Source: JALEFZ01 sp039817415 (GTDB taxonomy: Bacteria > Bacteroidota > Bacteroidia > J057). Taken from it: a stretch of DNA of 64,000 bases. The notes under the pieces were generated by a model. That model was not told where the DNA came from. It did not search any database and saw nothing but the letters and a program-made list of their open reading frames with translations. Shown in pieces: positions 8,783 to 17,363 of the stretch. Positions within the stretch are counted from its first letter, which is position 1. Each line of letters opens with the position of its first letter. A program made the position numbers and the translations under genes. The stretch is from contig JBCBVV010000003.1 of assembly GCA_039817415.1 (NCBI GenBank), positions 124,001 through 188,000 of the forward strand. The letters are read 5' to 3'.

Positions 8783-9190
8783 TTAGCAAATCAGACGGAC
8801 CATCAAATCATTTAAAAATTCTACCTCAAACTGTCCTACTGAGGTGACTAAATGCGGCTCTCCTACCCTACTATCATTTGTTAAGAAGACGTAAGTTCCG
8901 TCGGTGGCTATGGCATAAATCTGCATAAACATTCAATAGAATTGTAAATTCCGCTGGCTCGGATAGGCATGATGTTAATCCCCTTTGAAGCTGTTAGCGT
9001 CATCAGATCACGCATTTCCCCTATGAAATCGGGATCTTCATACGGGGACGTATCTAACAAAAGAAAGGATTTCATTTACTGGATTTCTCTTACCCGGATC
9101 AGCCGTATCATCGGCAAATTCAGAGGAATCGATGGGGAAACATGAGAAGATAAAAAGGATGGAAAGATATAAACGCGTGCTTCGTCCATT
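8783..9190 (-). pseudogene. Frameshifted and deleted remnant of a VWA-domain lipoprotein gene
   Basis: Three minus-strand frames each hold a piece of one protein. The first (about 9190-9060) reads as a lipoprotein leader (RLYLSILFIFSC) followed by an acidic stretch. The second (9075-8909) gives 'FLLLDTSPYEDPDF' and 'ASKGINIMPIRASGI'. The third (about 8932-8783) gives 'IYAIATDGTYVFLTND' and ends with 'FEVEFLNDLMVRLIC' and a stop at 8783. The last two together match the C-terminal end of Bacteroidota VWA-domain proteins, and a single missing base near 8926-8930 separates them. The leader joins almost directly to that C-terminal end, so the central VWA core (with its metal-binding DxSxS) has been deleted. 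No start codon links the pieces. Confidence 0.7.
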
Positions 9191-9194
9191 TTGC

Positions 9195-9224
9195 AAAAAA
9201 AAGGAAGTCTTCACAGACTTCCTT
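9195..9224 (-). terminator. Terminator of the alpha/beta hydrolase gene
   Basis: On the minus strand a 10-bp stem (9201-9210 with 9215-9224) with a 4-nt loop is followed by eight T residues (9195-9202 on the complement). The inner eight pairs are GGAAGTCT and AGACTTCC. It starts about 14 bp after the hydrolase stop. Confidence 0.85.
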
Positions 9225-9237
9225 CTTCAACTACGAG

Positions 9238-10131
9238 CTACGCGGTAAGCATACGTTGGCTCAAAAATTCATCAAGCTGTTCCAAAACTCCAGGCCAGAT
9301 TTTGTCTTTCATCCGCTTGCGAAAGAAGCCAAAATGACCAATGGCTTTTTCTCCTATTTCTTCTGGAGCTATGACATGGTGTATAATTTCCTTTTGAGAA
9401 TGGATATGACTCCAAAGGGATGTTACATTTGCCTCAGTTGATAACTTATCATCTGTAAACCTATAAACATGCATCGGAAAGGGCATCTCATCATAATGGC
9501 CATATGGAATTGTCTTTCCTCTAAATTTAGGGTGAAAAAGGTATTCTTTTTCACGGCACCAGTCCTTCCATTCGTAAATGACATGCTTAGGTAGGTCTTC
9601 CATGATTCCGAACCGTTTAGCAGCAAGGTAACCTGTGAGTAGGACACTAATTGGCGTATATAGCCTAAAGAAAAACTCAGTTTGCAACCTATATCCAAGG
9701 AAAAAACCTGGAGCATAACCTGTTGAAACTGCCACTCCTATCATTCCTAGATAATCATCACAGCTATCCATTAGTCCTACCTGTTGGCCCCCAGCCGAAT
9801 GCCCAACAAGCATCAATGGCAAGGTGGGAAACTGAGTTTTTAGATAGTCTCTTATAGCTGGCATATCCTTGGTTCCATATTCACTAAAGGAATAGGAACA
9901 GTCCTTGAGGTTTTCAGGAGCAGATTCACCAGTTCCTCTGTAGTCCCATAGACATCCTATATATCCATGTTCAGCCAGATAGGTTAAAAAAGGTAAGTAG
10001 AACTCCTTTTTGGTTGCAGTTCCTGCATTGAGTTGAACCACCGCCTTGGGCTCATCAGGAATGATGAGCTTGCCCTTTAAGACAACACCATCCTCACATG
10101 TCGTTTCAAATGCTTGTATCTGAGTCTCCAT
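9238..10131 (-). CDS. Alpha/beta hydrolase (serine aminopeptidase S33-like)
   Basis: The 297-residue protein has an alpha/beta hydrolase core. The oxyanion region is 'LNAGTATKKEFY', then 'WDYRGTGES', the nucleophile elbow is 'GHSAGG' with Ser112, and a late 'IGHFGFFRKR' supplies the likely catalytic His. It resembles the COG4757 group of predicted hydrolases; the substrate is unknown, with a small ester or lipid most likely. No signal peptide is seen, so it is cytoplasmic. It sits 41 bp after a TetR gene on the same strand, but has its own promoter and an operator nearly identical to that of the TetR gene, so the TetR protein very probably controls it. Confidence 0.88.
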   Translation of the reverse strand: METQIQAFETTCEDGVVLKGKLIIPDEPKAVVQLNAGTATKKEFYLPFLTYLAEHGYIGCLWDYRGTGESAPENLKDCSYSFSEYGTKDMPAIRDYLKTQFPTLPLMLVGHSAGGQQVGLMDSCDDYLGMIGVAVSTGYAPGFFLGYRLQTEFFFRLYTPISVLLTGYLAAKRFGIMEDLPKHVIYEWKDWCREKEYLFHPKFRGKTIPYGHYDEMPFPMHVYRFTDDKLSTEANVTSLWSHIHSQKEIIHHVIAPEEIGEKAIGHFGFFRKRMKDKIWPGVLEQLDEFLSQRMLTA

Positions 10132-10134
10132 TTT

Positions 10135-10155
10135 ACTGAACGATTGGTATGCAAA
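10135..10155 (-). promoter_or_regulatory. TetR operator copy upstream of the hydrolase gene
   Basis: This 21-bp site begins 3 bp before the hydrolase start codon and matches a site at 10733-10753 before the TetR gene at 18 of 21 positions. The invariant core TTGGTATG (10144-10151) is shared. It overlaps the TACTTTTG -7 box, so a bound repressor would block initiation. Confidence 0.65.
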
Positions 10156-10159
10156 AGTA
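10152..10159 (-). promoter_or_regulatory. -7 box of the hydrolase promoter
   Basis: On the minus strand the octamer TACTTTTG fits TAnnTTTG and lies about 20 bp before the hydrolase ATG, giving a short leader. The putative operator overlaps its 3' end. No clear -33 box was found. Confidence 0.4.
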
Positions 10160-10172
10160 TAAAAAAAGGGGC

Positions 10173-10730
10173 TTACCCTAGTCTTTTCTTTAATCTTTGC
10201 AGGGCATTCTGAAGGATAGTTTTGTCCTGATGCAATTGCATCAATACGATGGAACCTTCAATTTCTGCAATGATTTGCTTGGCTACTTCATGTGCTTTCG
10301 ATTCTGAGTAGGTTACCATCAACATATAGGCAAGGGCATCTTCCCATTTTTTGAAAAAATTCCTCAGAATATGTAAAAAGGTATCCTCGACATGACTCGT
10401 TTCCAGAATGGTATTGGCAAAAAAGCACCCCCCTTCCTCTGCGGTAAAAGCCTTATAAGTCAGTTGAATCATACTTTCTAAACGATTCTCCTGGCTCAGT
10501 TCATCTTGATAGGCTACACTAAACACTCTTCTTTCAAACCATCCACAAGACATCTTCAAAGCTTCCTTCATCACATCTTCTTTGCTCTCAAAATGATGGT
10601 AAAAAGTCCCTTTGGTTAGGTCCATTTCCTCAGCGAGATTGGCCATGCTGGTCCTGTAGTATCCCTTCCTCCTAAACACGCTAATGCTGCTCTTGACAAT
10701 CTCCTCTCGTGTGACTTTTTGCAATGGCAT
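10173..10730 (-). CDS. TetR/AcrR family regulator of the adjacent hydrolase
   Basis: The 185-residue protein has a TetR helix-turn-helix at about 7-53 (RRKGYYRTSMANLAEEMDL, then TKGTFYHHFESKEDVM) and a helical ligand domain with 'EEGGCFFANTILE', typical of the AcrR-like group in which a small Cys-containing helix lines the pocket. The site just before its own start recurs before the hydrolase gene, so it probably represses itself and the hydrolase. The ligand is unknown, perhaps a hydrolase substrate or related toxic compound. Confidence 0.9.
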   Translation of the reverse strand: MPLQKVTREEIVKSSISVFRRKGYYRTSMANLAEEMDLTKGTFYHHFESKEDVMKEALKMSCGWFERRVFSVAYQDELSQENRLESMIQLTYKAFTAEEGGCFFANTILETSHVEDTFLHILRNFFKKWEDALAYMLMVTYSESKAHEVAKQIIAEIEGSIVLMQLHQDKTILQNALQRLKKRLG

Positions 10731-10732
10731 AT

Positions 10733-10753
10733 ACTGACCGTTTGGTATGTAAA
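10733..10753 (-). promoter_or_regulatory. TetR operator copy upstream of the TetR gene
   Basis: The site begins 2 bp before the TetR start codon. Its core on the minus strand is ACCAAACGGT, an imperfect palindrome of the ACCnnnnGGT kind often bound by TetR proteins. It is 18/21 identical to 10135-10155, in the same orientation and at almost the same distance from a start codon. It supports autoregulation. Confidence 0.65.
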
Positions 10754-10944
10754 CTACAAATAATTTTTAACTGACCCAAGCTCCTTTTGAAAATCTTAGT
10801 CTTCCCTAAGCTGTTGGCATTGCTGAATTCCTAGTTAATTGTATCTCTATTGGGTTCTGTTCTATTAGAAATAGCATGAACTTATCCTTTTTGATCCTAG
10901 CGTCAGTTTCCTACCCTTCTGGACCCCCGATGTAGGCGCTAATG

Positions 10945-12510
10945 TCAGGAACTAAGTGGCTCAGATCGATTCTGGCCATTCAAACTTAATCCTTGCAAGG
11001 ATGGAAGTTTAATCCGACCATTGAGAAGCCCAACAAGTAGTAGGCCTATACTTACTTCAACCAAAACGATTCCAGCAGTCATCCAACTTAAATTCTGAGG
11101 GTCGATGACAGCCAGTGGAAGCGAATGAATCCATGTCAACAATTCAAATAGGGTATCCATTAGCAGCTCAGCTAAGTCAGCAAGCAAGTTAGCCAAGGCC
11201 TCAAGCCAGCAGGTCATTACCAACATAAACCCTATCCATACAATAACTACCACCAGCAATCCACTTAAAACATTGCTCAGGAGGAAATAGGTCGGAAAAC
11301 TCCCGAAATGGACCCAAATCAATGGGGCCGTTACCGCCGTTGCGATCAAACTGATTCCAATCCAGGATGAGAGGATATTTTTCCATGATTGTTCATGTCC
11401 CATGCTCTTCTCCCATAAAGGGAAAAGGATAATCAGTGCACTGACGGCTAGGTAGGATAACTGAAATCCAAGATCAAATAATTGATGAGGGTCAATCATG
11501 AGCTGAGACATTCCGATGAAACCTAGGACATTCAGAATTGAATTCCTTTTATACAACAATCTGGCTATCAACAACATGGATAGCATCATACTTGCTCTCA
11601 TTACCGCAGGCCCGCCTCCACTCAACAGTCCAAATGCAAGGAGTAACATGATCATCAACAATTGTTTCAGCTTGTGCCCATAAGGCAAATAGAGGAGAAA
11701 AAAGAGTACTTTATCCAGAATCAGAAAGATGATTCCGACATGCATGCCTGATATAGCCAATACATGACTCAAACCAGCCGTAGCAAACAATGCTCGATCC
11801 TCTCTTCCTAAATCAGTCTTGTCTCCTAGCATCATCGCCTTGTAAACGGATGCATTCCTTTCTTTTGAAAAATAGCTTTCTAGTTTCTCTGATATGATCA
11901 TTTGAAACCGAGAAAAGTGGGCCTTTAAGCTAGAGGAATGACCATGCTTTAAGTATTGTTGGGCATAGATTACATGAGTAAGGCCCTTGCTATTCAAATA
12001 GGATTGATAAGAGGGGAAGGGAGATTGTAGGGTGCTGACAAATCCCCAGACTTCCAATTCGTCAAAAGCGCTGTAAACAATAGCATCCCCCTTCGGAAAA
12101 TGGAGCATTACCTTACCTTTTACTGGAATCCATTCATGATTTTGCCATAAAAATTCTACTTCAAACCATACCTTGGAACCGTATGGACTATGTTTAGGCG
12201 CTTTGATAAGCGTTCCCTTCAAGTGATTCTGTTGACAATTAATCTCTTCCAATTCCATCCGAGGAGGAATGAGTGTAGGTATTTCCATCCGCTGGGCACC
12301 TGTAAGAATCATCATGATAGCCAGAATCAGGCTGATCAAATAGGCGGAATAAGGGTTTTTCTTGAGACCTTTATGTTTAATGAGGAAAGAGGAAAGGAAT
12401 AGTAAACTCAACAAATAAGGCCAAACTGGAAAAGGGAAATAGTGATATAAAAATATTCCCCCAATCCACAGAAGGAAAAGGGGGAATAACGGGGAGTTGT
12501 GTGTTTTCAT
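10945..12510 (-). CDS. comEC: ComEC/Rec2 family DNA-uptake membrane protein
   Basis: ComEC forms the inner-membrane channel that takes in single-stranded DNA during natural transformation. The 521-residue protein begins with two or three membrane segments and a DUF4131 region (about 1-190), then the Competence domain with the signature 'HVLAISGMHVGIIF' (about 249-262) and some eight to ten further membrane helices to about 505. There is no C-terminal metallo-beta-lactamase nuclease domain, as is usual in this phylum, and the total length is shorter than many homologues (650-700). It is alone: a terminator separates it from the upstream ABC exporter genes. Confidence 0.9.
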   Translation of the reverse strand: MKTHNSPLFPLFLLWIGGIFLYHYFPFPVWPYLLSLLFLSSFLIKHKGLKKNPYSAYLISLILAIMMILTGAQRMEIPTLIPPRMELEEINCQQNHLKGTLIKAPKHSPYGSKVWFEVEFLWQNHEWIPVKGKVMLHFPKGDAIVYSAFDELEVWGFVSTLQSPFPSYQSYLNSKGLTHVIYAQQYLKHGHSSSLKAHFSRFQMIISEKLESYFSKERNASVYKAMMLGDKTDLGREDRALFATAGLSHVLAISGMHVGIIFLILDKVLFFLLYLPYGHKLKQLLMIMLLLAFGLLSGGGPAVMRASMMLSMLLIARLLYKRNSILNVLGFIGMSQLMIDPHQLFDLGFQLSYLAVSALIILFPLWEKSMGHEQSWKNILSSWIGISLIATAVTAPLIWVHFGSFPTYFLLSNVLSGLLVVVIVWIGFMLVMTCWLEALANLLADLAELLMDTLFELLTWIHSLPLAVIDPQNLSWMTAGIVLVEVSIGLLLVGLLNGRIKLPSLQGLSLNGQNRSEPLSS

Positions 12511-12545
12511 GATCCAATTACGGGCTGTTACCCTCTTATTACAAG

Positions 12546-12591
12546 GAAAAAAGCCGATGAAGGTCAGGCATTAATCCCTACTCCATCGGCT
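12546..12591 (-). terminator. Terminator of the ABC exporter operon
   Basis: On the minus strand, AGCCGATG and CATCGGCT (12584-12591 with 12552-12559) form an 8-bp stem with a 24-nt loop, followed by at least six T residues. It lies about 80 bp after the exporter stop and 36 bp before the comEC start, so comEC is separately transcribed. Confidence 0.75.
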
Positions 12592-12671
12592 ACATTCATA
12601 CACAAATACTACTCTTTTGTAGTTCCTTTATATTTCAGGAACGGAGAAAACAGGCAAAAAGTAACCAGTCT

Positions 12672-14465
12672 TTATACCTTTCTGGCCTGTTGTACATAGA
12701 GCTGGTAGTAATGGCCTTTTTGCCTTAACAAGCTATCATGGTTGCCATCCTCAATGATTTTTCCATGCTCCATGACCAATATTCGATCACAATTTTGGAT
12801 GGTTGACAATCTGTGGGCGATAATAATCGCTGTTCTGTTTTGGATCATTTGATCGATTCCCTTTTGAACTTGCAATTCAGCCAATGTATCTACCGAAGAG
12901 GTCGCCTCATCCATGATCAAGATTTGTGGATCTTTCAGCAAGGCCCTGGCAAATGAAATCAACTGTTTTTCACCTGCGGAGAGATTACCTCCTTCCTCAC
13001 CCACTTCCTCATCGAGTCTATCACCGTACTCTGGAATGCCTATCAACTCTAAGGCTTGGCGGATTTCGCCATCGGTAGCATCCAGCTTACCATATCGGAG
13101 GTTGTCTCGGAAAGTACCCGAAAAGAGATGAGGCGTTTGAAGGATGATGCCCAATTGCTTCCTATAGCTTTTGAGTTTTCTGCTCCGATAATCAATGCCG
13201 TCAATTAATAGCTCCCCTTCTCTTGGTTCATAAAATCGAGCCACAAGACTTGCCAAGGTAGTTTTTCCACTTCCTGTAGCCCCAATCAACGCAATTGATT
13301 GCCCAGCAGGAATCTTGAGATTCAGCTGATCAAAAATGGGCTTGTCTTCCTTGTAGAAAAAGCTAAGATCCTTGAACTCAATTTCTCCACCAATCTGATG
13401 GTAGTCCTGTAAGCCTTCCTTGTCTCCGACTTCTATAGGCTCATCAATCAAAGAAAAGATTCTTTCACCTGCCGAAAGTGCATCCTGAGCGGAGGCATAA
13501 TACCGGGTGATATCGAATATGGGTTCAAAGATAATGCGCGCATAAAAGAAAAAGGCAGCCAAAATACCCACTGTAATACCCGCCTGACCAAGAAGTGCCA
13601 TTTGCCCGCCGAAGTAAACGACGAAAGCGGCGGCCAATGATCCGGTTACAACAACTATTGGGAAGTACATCGCAGAAAAATAGGCCGACTTATAGGCAGC
13701 GAATCGAAAAGTCTCCGTAACGTCCCGGAAATTCTTGGCAGATCGATCCTCTTGTACAGTAGTCTTGTTTACTTCCACCCCATTGATATGCTCAGTCAGG
13801 TAAGCCGCCATTTGGCTGTAAGTCTTTCTGGCCTTTCTGGCATACTTCAATAGCATGGTCCTTACCTTAATCGCCAAAAAGAGCAACAAAGGAATGGTCA
13901 ACATCACTATCAGGCTCAGTTTCCAATTGTAGAAAAACATGGCCACAACGGCTACAATGATCATGAATACCCCAAAGGTAACTTCCAATAGCCCCCAAGA
14001 AATTACCCGAGCTACTTTATCAACATCGGAAGTTAGGCGAATCGCCAGGTGACCAATGGCAGATTTGTCATAAAAACTATATGATAAATACTGTAACCTG
14101 TTGAACATTTGATTCCTCAAATCGAAGATCACGTTCTCCATCAATCGACCAGCAGCATAGATCATTCCCATGATGGCTGCAGCTTGAACGAGGAATGTAC
14201 TTATGAACAGAGCGCCATATGTCCAAAATCCGTCGGATGAGGACACTCCATTTTCTCTGTATTGTTGGACTACTGGGGTAATCCAGTCATCGATATAAGA
14301 CTTCCAAATCAACGGAAGAATGGCATCAACAGCAGCGGTAACAATAGCCGAGAAAATCAAAATCCCTACTAAATTCTTGTATTGAAAAGCTGCCCCATAA
14401 ATCCGTTTGAGGAAGGGCCATAAAGCCCGCTGTTTGGATTGAAAATCGTCGTCTTCTATATACAT
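12672..14465 (-). CDS. ABC exporter half-transporter, canonical subunit
   Basis: The 597-residue protein fuses a six-helix type I exporter domain (about 1-330) to an ATPase domain (about 350-590). Walker A is 'GATGSGKTT' (about 391), the signature is 'NLSAGEKQ' (Ala replaces the second Gly of LSGGQ), and Walker B with catalytic Glu is 'ILIMDEATSSVD', followed by the His switch 'IIAHRLST'. It lies 42 bp downstream of a second half-transporter with a degenerate Walker B, so the two should form a heterodimer like BmrCD, LmrCD or TM287/288 and export drugs or lipids. A terminator follows. Confidence 0.92.
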   Translation of the reverse strand: MYIEDDDFQSKQRALWPFLKRIYGAAFQYKNLVGILIFSAIVTAAVDAILPLIWKSYIDDWITPVVQQYRENGVSSSDGFWTYGALFISTFLVQAAAIMGMIYAAGRLMENVIFDLRNQMFNRLQYLSYSFYDKSAIGHLAIRLTSDVDKVARVISWGLLEVTFGVFMIIVAVVAMFFYNWKLSLIVMLTIPLLLFLAIKVRTMLLKYARKARKTYSQMAAYLTEHINGVEVNKTTVQEDRSAKNFRDVTETFRFAAYKSAYFSAMYFPIVVVTGSLAAAFVVYFGGQMALLGQAGITVGILAAFFFYARIIFEPIFDITRYYASAQDALSAGERIFSLIDEPIEVGDKEGLQDYHQIGGEIEFKDLSFFYKEDKPIFDQLNLKIPAGQSIALIGATGSGKTTLASLVARFYEPREGELLIDGIDYRSRKLKSYRKQLGIILQTPHLFSGTFRDNLRYGKLDATDGEIRQALELIGIPEYGDRLDEEVGEEGGNLSAGEKQLISFARALLKDPQILIMDEATSSVDTLAELQVQKGIDQMIQNRTAIIIAHRLSTIQNCDRILVMEHGKIIEDGNHDSLLRQKGHYYQLYVQQARKV

Positions 14466-14507
14466 GGTTTGGTAATGCGTTAATATGTGGCAGAAGGAAT
14501 TACCCTT

Positions 14508-16346
14508 CTACCCTACTTTTGTATCCTGAAATATCTTCTGCTCAACGGCAGTCTGGATCTTATGAATCTCCTGATAGTAGCCAGGAATCTTCTCCAATTC
14601 CGCAGGACTTCCTTGTTGGATCAATTGTCCTTTATCGAACACAAGCACTCGATCAGCCTGTTGTATAGAAGTAATGCGATGTGAAAGGATAAAGGTGGTC
14701 CTTTCATTCATCTCTCCTTTCAAGGCTTCAAACATGGCCTGTTCGGTTTCTGTATCTACTGCGGAAGTAATGTCATCCAAAATTAGAATATTAGGCTTTG
14801 GCAGAAGGGTACGTGCTAAGGCGACACGCTGCTTTTGCCCCCCAGAAAGGGTTACTCCCTTTTCTCCCACCATGGTATCATATCCTTCTGGAAATACGCC
14901 ACTGATTTCAGCAAACTGGGCTACTTCTGCAGCCTTGATTACCTTTTCCAGCTGACTTTCGGGCTGGGTATAAGAGATGTTATTTCTAATAGAAGTAGAA
15001 AAAAGGAAGGGTTTTTGATGAGCCATTCCGATTTTTTCCCTTAGAAATGCTCTTTTCAATCCAGCGATATCCACGCCTTCCAGAAAAATTTTACCATGCT
15101 GTGGTTCATACAGACGGAGCAACAGTTTGATAAGTGATGATTTACCCGCTCCTGTTGGTCCAATGATGGCGATTTTCTCTCCAGCCTTGATCTCAAAGCT
15201 CACATCCTTCAACGCCCAATTCTCTCCTTCTTTATACTGGAAAGAAACGTTTTCGAAGACAATGTTTCCTTTTAGATCAGCTAATTGATCTCCATCGGTA
15301 GACTCTTCTACGGCAGACTGGATTTCCCCTAGTCGTTCCATGGCAACTTGGGCCATCCCCATTTCGGATAGGACTCTTCCCAGTTGACGCATGGGCCAGG
15401 CTACCATTCCAATGTAGGTATAGGAAGCCAAGAGTTGTCCAACTGTGATTTCCCCTCTCATTGCAAAGTATCCACCTGCAATGATGGAAATAGAAATTTG
15501 CAAGAATCCCAAGAAATCCGAAAGCGGCCAGAAGAACATGTGTAGGATGTCGTGTTTGATTCCTACCGTACGCTTTTTGGTGTTCTGCTTCAGGAATTTA
15601 TCCTTTTCAAACTCCTCATTAGCATAGGCAATAACCGTTCGAATACCGTTCAGATTCTCCTGAACCATGTTGTTGAGCTTATCTTGTTCTTTCTCATGTT
15701 CTCTCCATACTTTCTTTTCTTTTTTGAAAAAGAAATAGGAGGTCAAGGTCAGAACGGGAGCTAAACTCATGCAAATCAAGGCATACTTCCAGCTCATCAT
15801 AGCAATGAGTGTAAAGGCGAATCCGAAAATTGCCAATACCCTGATCAGAGAGATCACCTGATTTTTGATAAAGTTTCGGACGGTATCCACATCACCTGTG
15901 GATCGCTGGATCAATTCTCCTCGCGTGATGTTGCTGAAATAGGATAAAGGCAAGCGTTGGATGTGAGAGAACAAACCGTCTCTCATTCCTTTGCTAATCA
16001 TTTCAGAACACCAAGCAGACATAGACGTGGATGCAAATAGCAAGCCTCCTCTGAATACTGAAATCAGCACATAAAACAATGCCAACATAGCCAGTAGTGC
16101 CCCTATGTTTTCAAGGGTCAAAGCTGGCATCAAAGAAAGCATGAAATTAGCAAGAAAGTCAGTGTCCGAAGCGGATGCTTCTGCAGTAGGATCAGCCAAT
16201 ACGATGACTTGATCAATGGCAATCTGGAGAATTTTAGGCTCGAAACTTCGAAAGAGAATCGAGACGATCAAAAGGATCGCTGAGAACAAATACCAGTATT
16301 TGAACTTCCCCAGCAAATCTAAAAAAGTACGTATAGATGTGCCCAT
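14508..16346 (-). CDS. ABC exporter half-transporter, degenerate-site subunit
   Basis: From the ATG at 16346 (a TTG lies 6 bp upstream) the protein has 612 residues, with a membrane domain (about 1-340) and an ATPase domain (about 365-600). Walker A is 'GPTGAGKSS' (about 399) and the signature 'LSGGQKQ' is canonical. Walker B reads 'ILILDDITSAVD', so the catalytic Glu is Asp, while the His switch 'ILSHRITS' is kept. A Glu-to-Asp change in one subunit is the hallmark of heterodimeric exporters with one weak ATP site. It is the first gene of the pair, so its promoter lies in the region above 16346. Confidence 0.92.
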   Translation of the reverse strand: MGTSIRTFLDLLGKFKYWYLFSAILLIVSILFRSFEPKILQIAIDQVIVLADPTAEASASDTDFLANFMLSLMPALTLENIGALLAMLALFYVLISVFRGGLLFASTSMSAWCSEMISKGMRDGLFSHIQRLPLSYFSNITRGELIQRSTGDVDTVRNFIKNQVISLIRVLAIFGFAFTLIAMMSWKYALICMSLAPVLTLTSYFFFKKEKKVWREHEKEQDKLNNMVQENLNGIRTVIAYANEEFEKDKFLKQNTKKRTVGIKHDILHMFFWPLSDFLGFLQISISIIAGGYFAMRGEITVGQLLASYTYIGMVAWPMRQLGRVLSEMGMAQVAMERLGEIQSAVEESTDGDQLADLKGNIVFENVSFQYKEGENWALKDVSFEIKAGEKIAIIGPTGAGKSSLIKLLLRLYEPQHGKIFLEGVDIAGLKRAFLREKIGMAHQKPFLFSTSIRNNISYTQPESQLEKVIKAAEVAQFAEISGVFPEGYDTMVGEKGVTLSGGQKQRVALARTLLPKPNILILDDITSAVDTETEQAMFEALKGEMNERTTFILSHRITSIQQADRVLVFDKGQLIQQGSPAELEKIPGYYQEIHKIQTAVEQKIFQDTKVG

Positions 16347-16593
16347 GGACAATAAATTGGTTACATGTGGTGGTGCAAACAGTGGTTAGGGAACCGCCGT
16401 TTGAATAGTGGTGGGGAGAGGGGGAAGGAGGAAAGGAGATTTCTTCGTTCACCGTCCCAAATAGGACCCCATACTTGAGAGGAGATTTATTACTACGACG
16501 ATATCCATGTGGGGTTGGCCAAGGCGTATAAAAAAATTGTTAAGCCATGGGTACGAGAGAGATGACCACCTCCTTCTTGGAGGTGAAGTAAGT

Positions 16594-16644
16594 TAGCTAT
16601 ACAGATGATCAGCGCACTCCTAGGAGCACCTATAGCTATTTTTT
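16594..16644 (+). terminator. Terminator-like hairpin with no upstream gene on its strand
   Basis: TAGCTATA (16594-16601) and TATAGCTA (16631-16638) form a perfect 8-bp stem enclosing a smaller self-complementary CTCCTAGGAG, and six T residues follow (16639-16644). A second hairpin, CACCTCC/GGAGGTG, sits just before it at about 16567-16584. The genes on both sides are on the minus strand, so if this is a terminator, it ends an unannotated plus-strand RNA starting between about 16350 and 16560. Confidence 0.45.
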
Positions 16645-16677
16645 GATGTGTGATGGGGAAAGTTCGAAAATCAGATA

Positions 16678-16896
16678 CTAGAAATTGGTTACCCTAGCAG
16701 CATACCTAAGACAAGCCTGAAAGTCTTCCTTTTCTAAGAAAGGATAGTTTGTAATAATTTCTTCCTGGGTCCTGCCCTGTGCCATCATTTCTAATACAGA
16801 GCTTACAGATACCTGGTGGTTTCTAATGCTGGGTCTGCCATTGCAAACCTCTGGGTTAAGGGTGATTCTAGTCAAAACTTCCATTTGCTGGAACAT
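16678..16896 (-). CDS. DUF433 domain protein (antitoxin-like)
   Basis: From the ATG at 16896 the protein has 72 residues. A frame extension to 16950 looks non-homologous, and 16884 is a further option. The whole length matches DUF433: 'ITLNPEVCNGRPSIRNHQVS' leads into 'VLEMMAQGRTQEEIITNYPF' and 'LEKEDFQACLRYAARV'. DUF433 proteins are small helix-turn-helix-like proteins usually paired with a DUF5615 PIN-like toxin encoded just downstream. Here the 330 bp downstream do not contain such a gene, so it is an orphan antitoxin or a lone regulator. A near-palindrome lies about 65 bp upstream. Confidence 0.7.
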   Translation of the reverse strand: MFQQMEVLTRITLNPEVCNGRPSIRNHQVSVSSVLEMMAQGRTQEEIITNYPFLEKEDFQACLRYAARVTNF

Positions 16897-16950
16897 TAAA
16901 TCATTCTCACAATAATTCCCACCTTCTTTGCAAGAGCTGGAAATTGTCAA

Positions 16951-17363
16951 TCTTCTTGTTTACCACAATACGTATTGCGGCGAAAAAGTTGTACCCTTCC
17001 CTAGCCTCTAAGGAGGTGGGAATCATTTTCTTAGCTAAAAATGAGGGTGATTTTTTGAACAGCAGACACAATAACAGATGGTACAAGGAACGGGAATCCC
17101 TTTTTCCTGTACGTTTTATGTGTGAAGCAAGTAGGCGTCGTTCTGTTATCTTGTGCATATCCATGGTATTCATTCATGAATATATTGCTGGTATCAAACT
17201 TATCTCAATTAAACATATAGAGATTACCTAAGTTAAAAAATATCATCAAATTATCAGTTCTTTTCCTACAAAAATCTTAGTGAGATCAGGAATTCGTAAC
17301 AAATAAGACAAAAGGGAACTCTCATTCTGATAATCAGAACCTTCCATAATCCTTTAGCATCTA
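16951..17363. other. Region without a confident gene
   Basis: Two overlapping open frames on opposite strands (16944-17231 plus, 16907-17173 minus) cover this stretch. Neither has recognisable motifs or a protein-like hydrophobicity pattern, and I cannot choose between them. The stretch contains an 18-bp near-palindrome (16963-16980) and a perfect 15-nt palindrome (TTCTGATAATCAGAA, 17325-17339) about 25 bp after the stop of the membrane protein gene. Confidence 0.4.
16963..16980. repeat. Near-perfect 18-bp inverted repeat
   Basis: The 18-mer centred on CAATACGTATTG is complementary to itself at 16 of 18 positions. It lies upstream of the DUF433 gene and could be its operator or a decayed element end; nothing else supports either reading. 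Confidence 0.35.

Noticed and set aside
16907..17231. Overlapping plus and minus frames upstream of DUF433
   Set aside because: Neither shows motifs, repeats or a convincing start; they overlap each other, so I kept only a region note.
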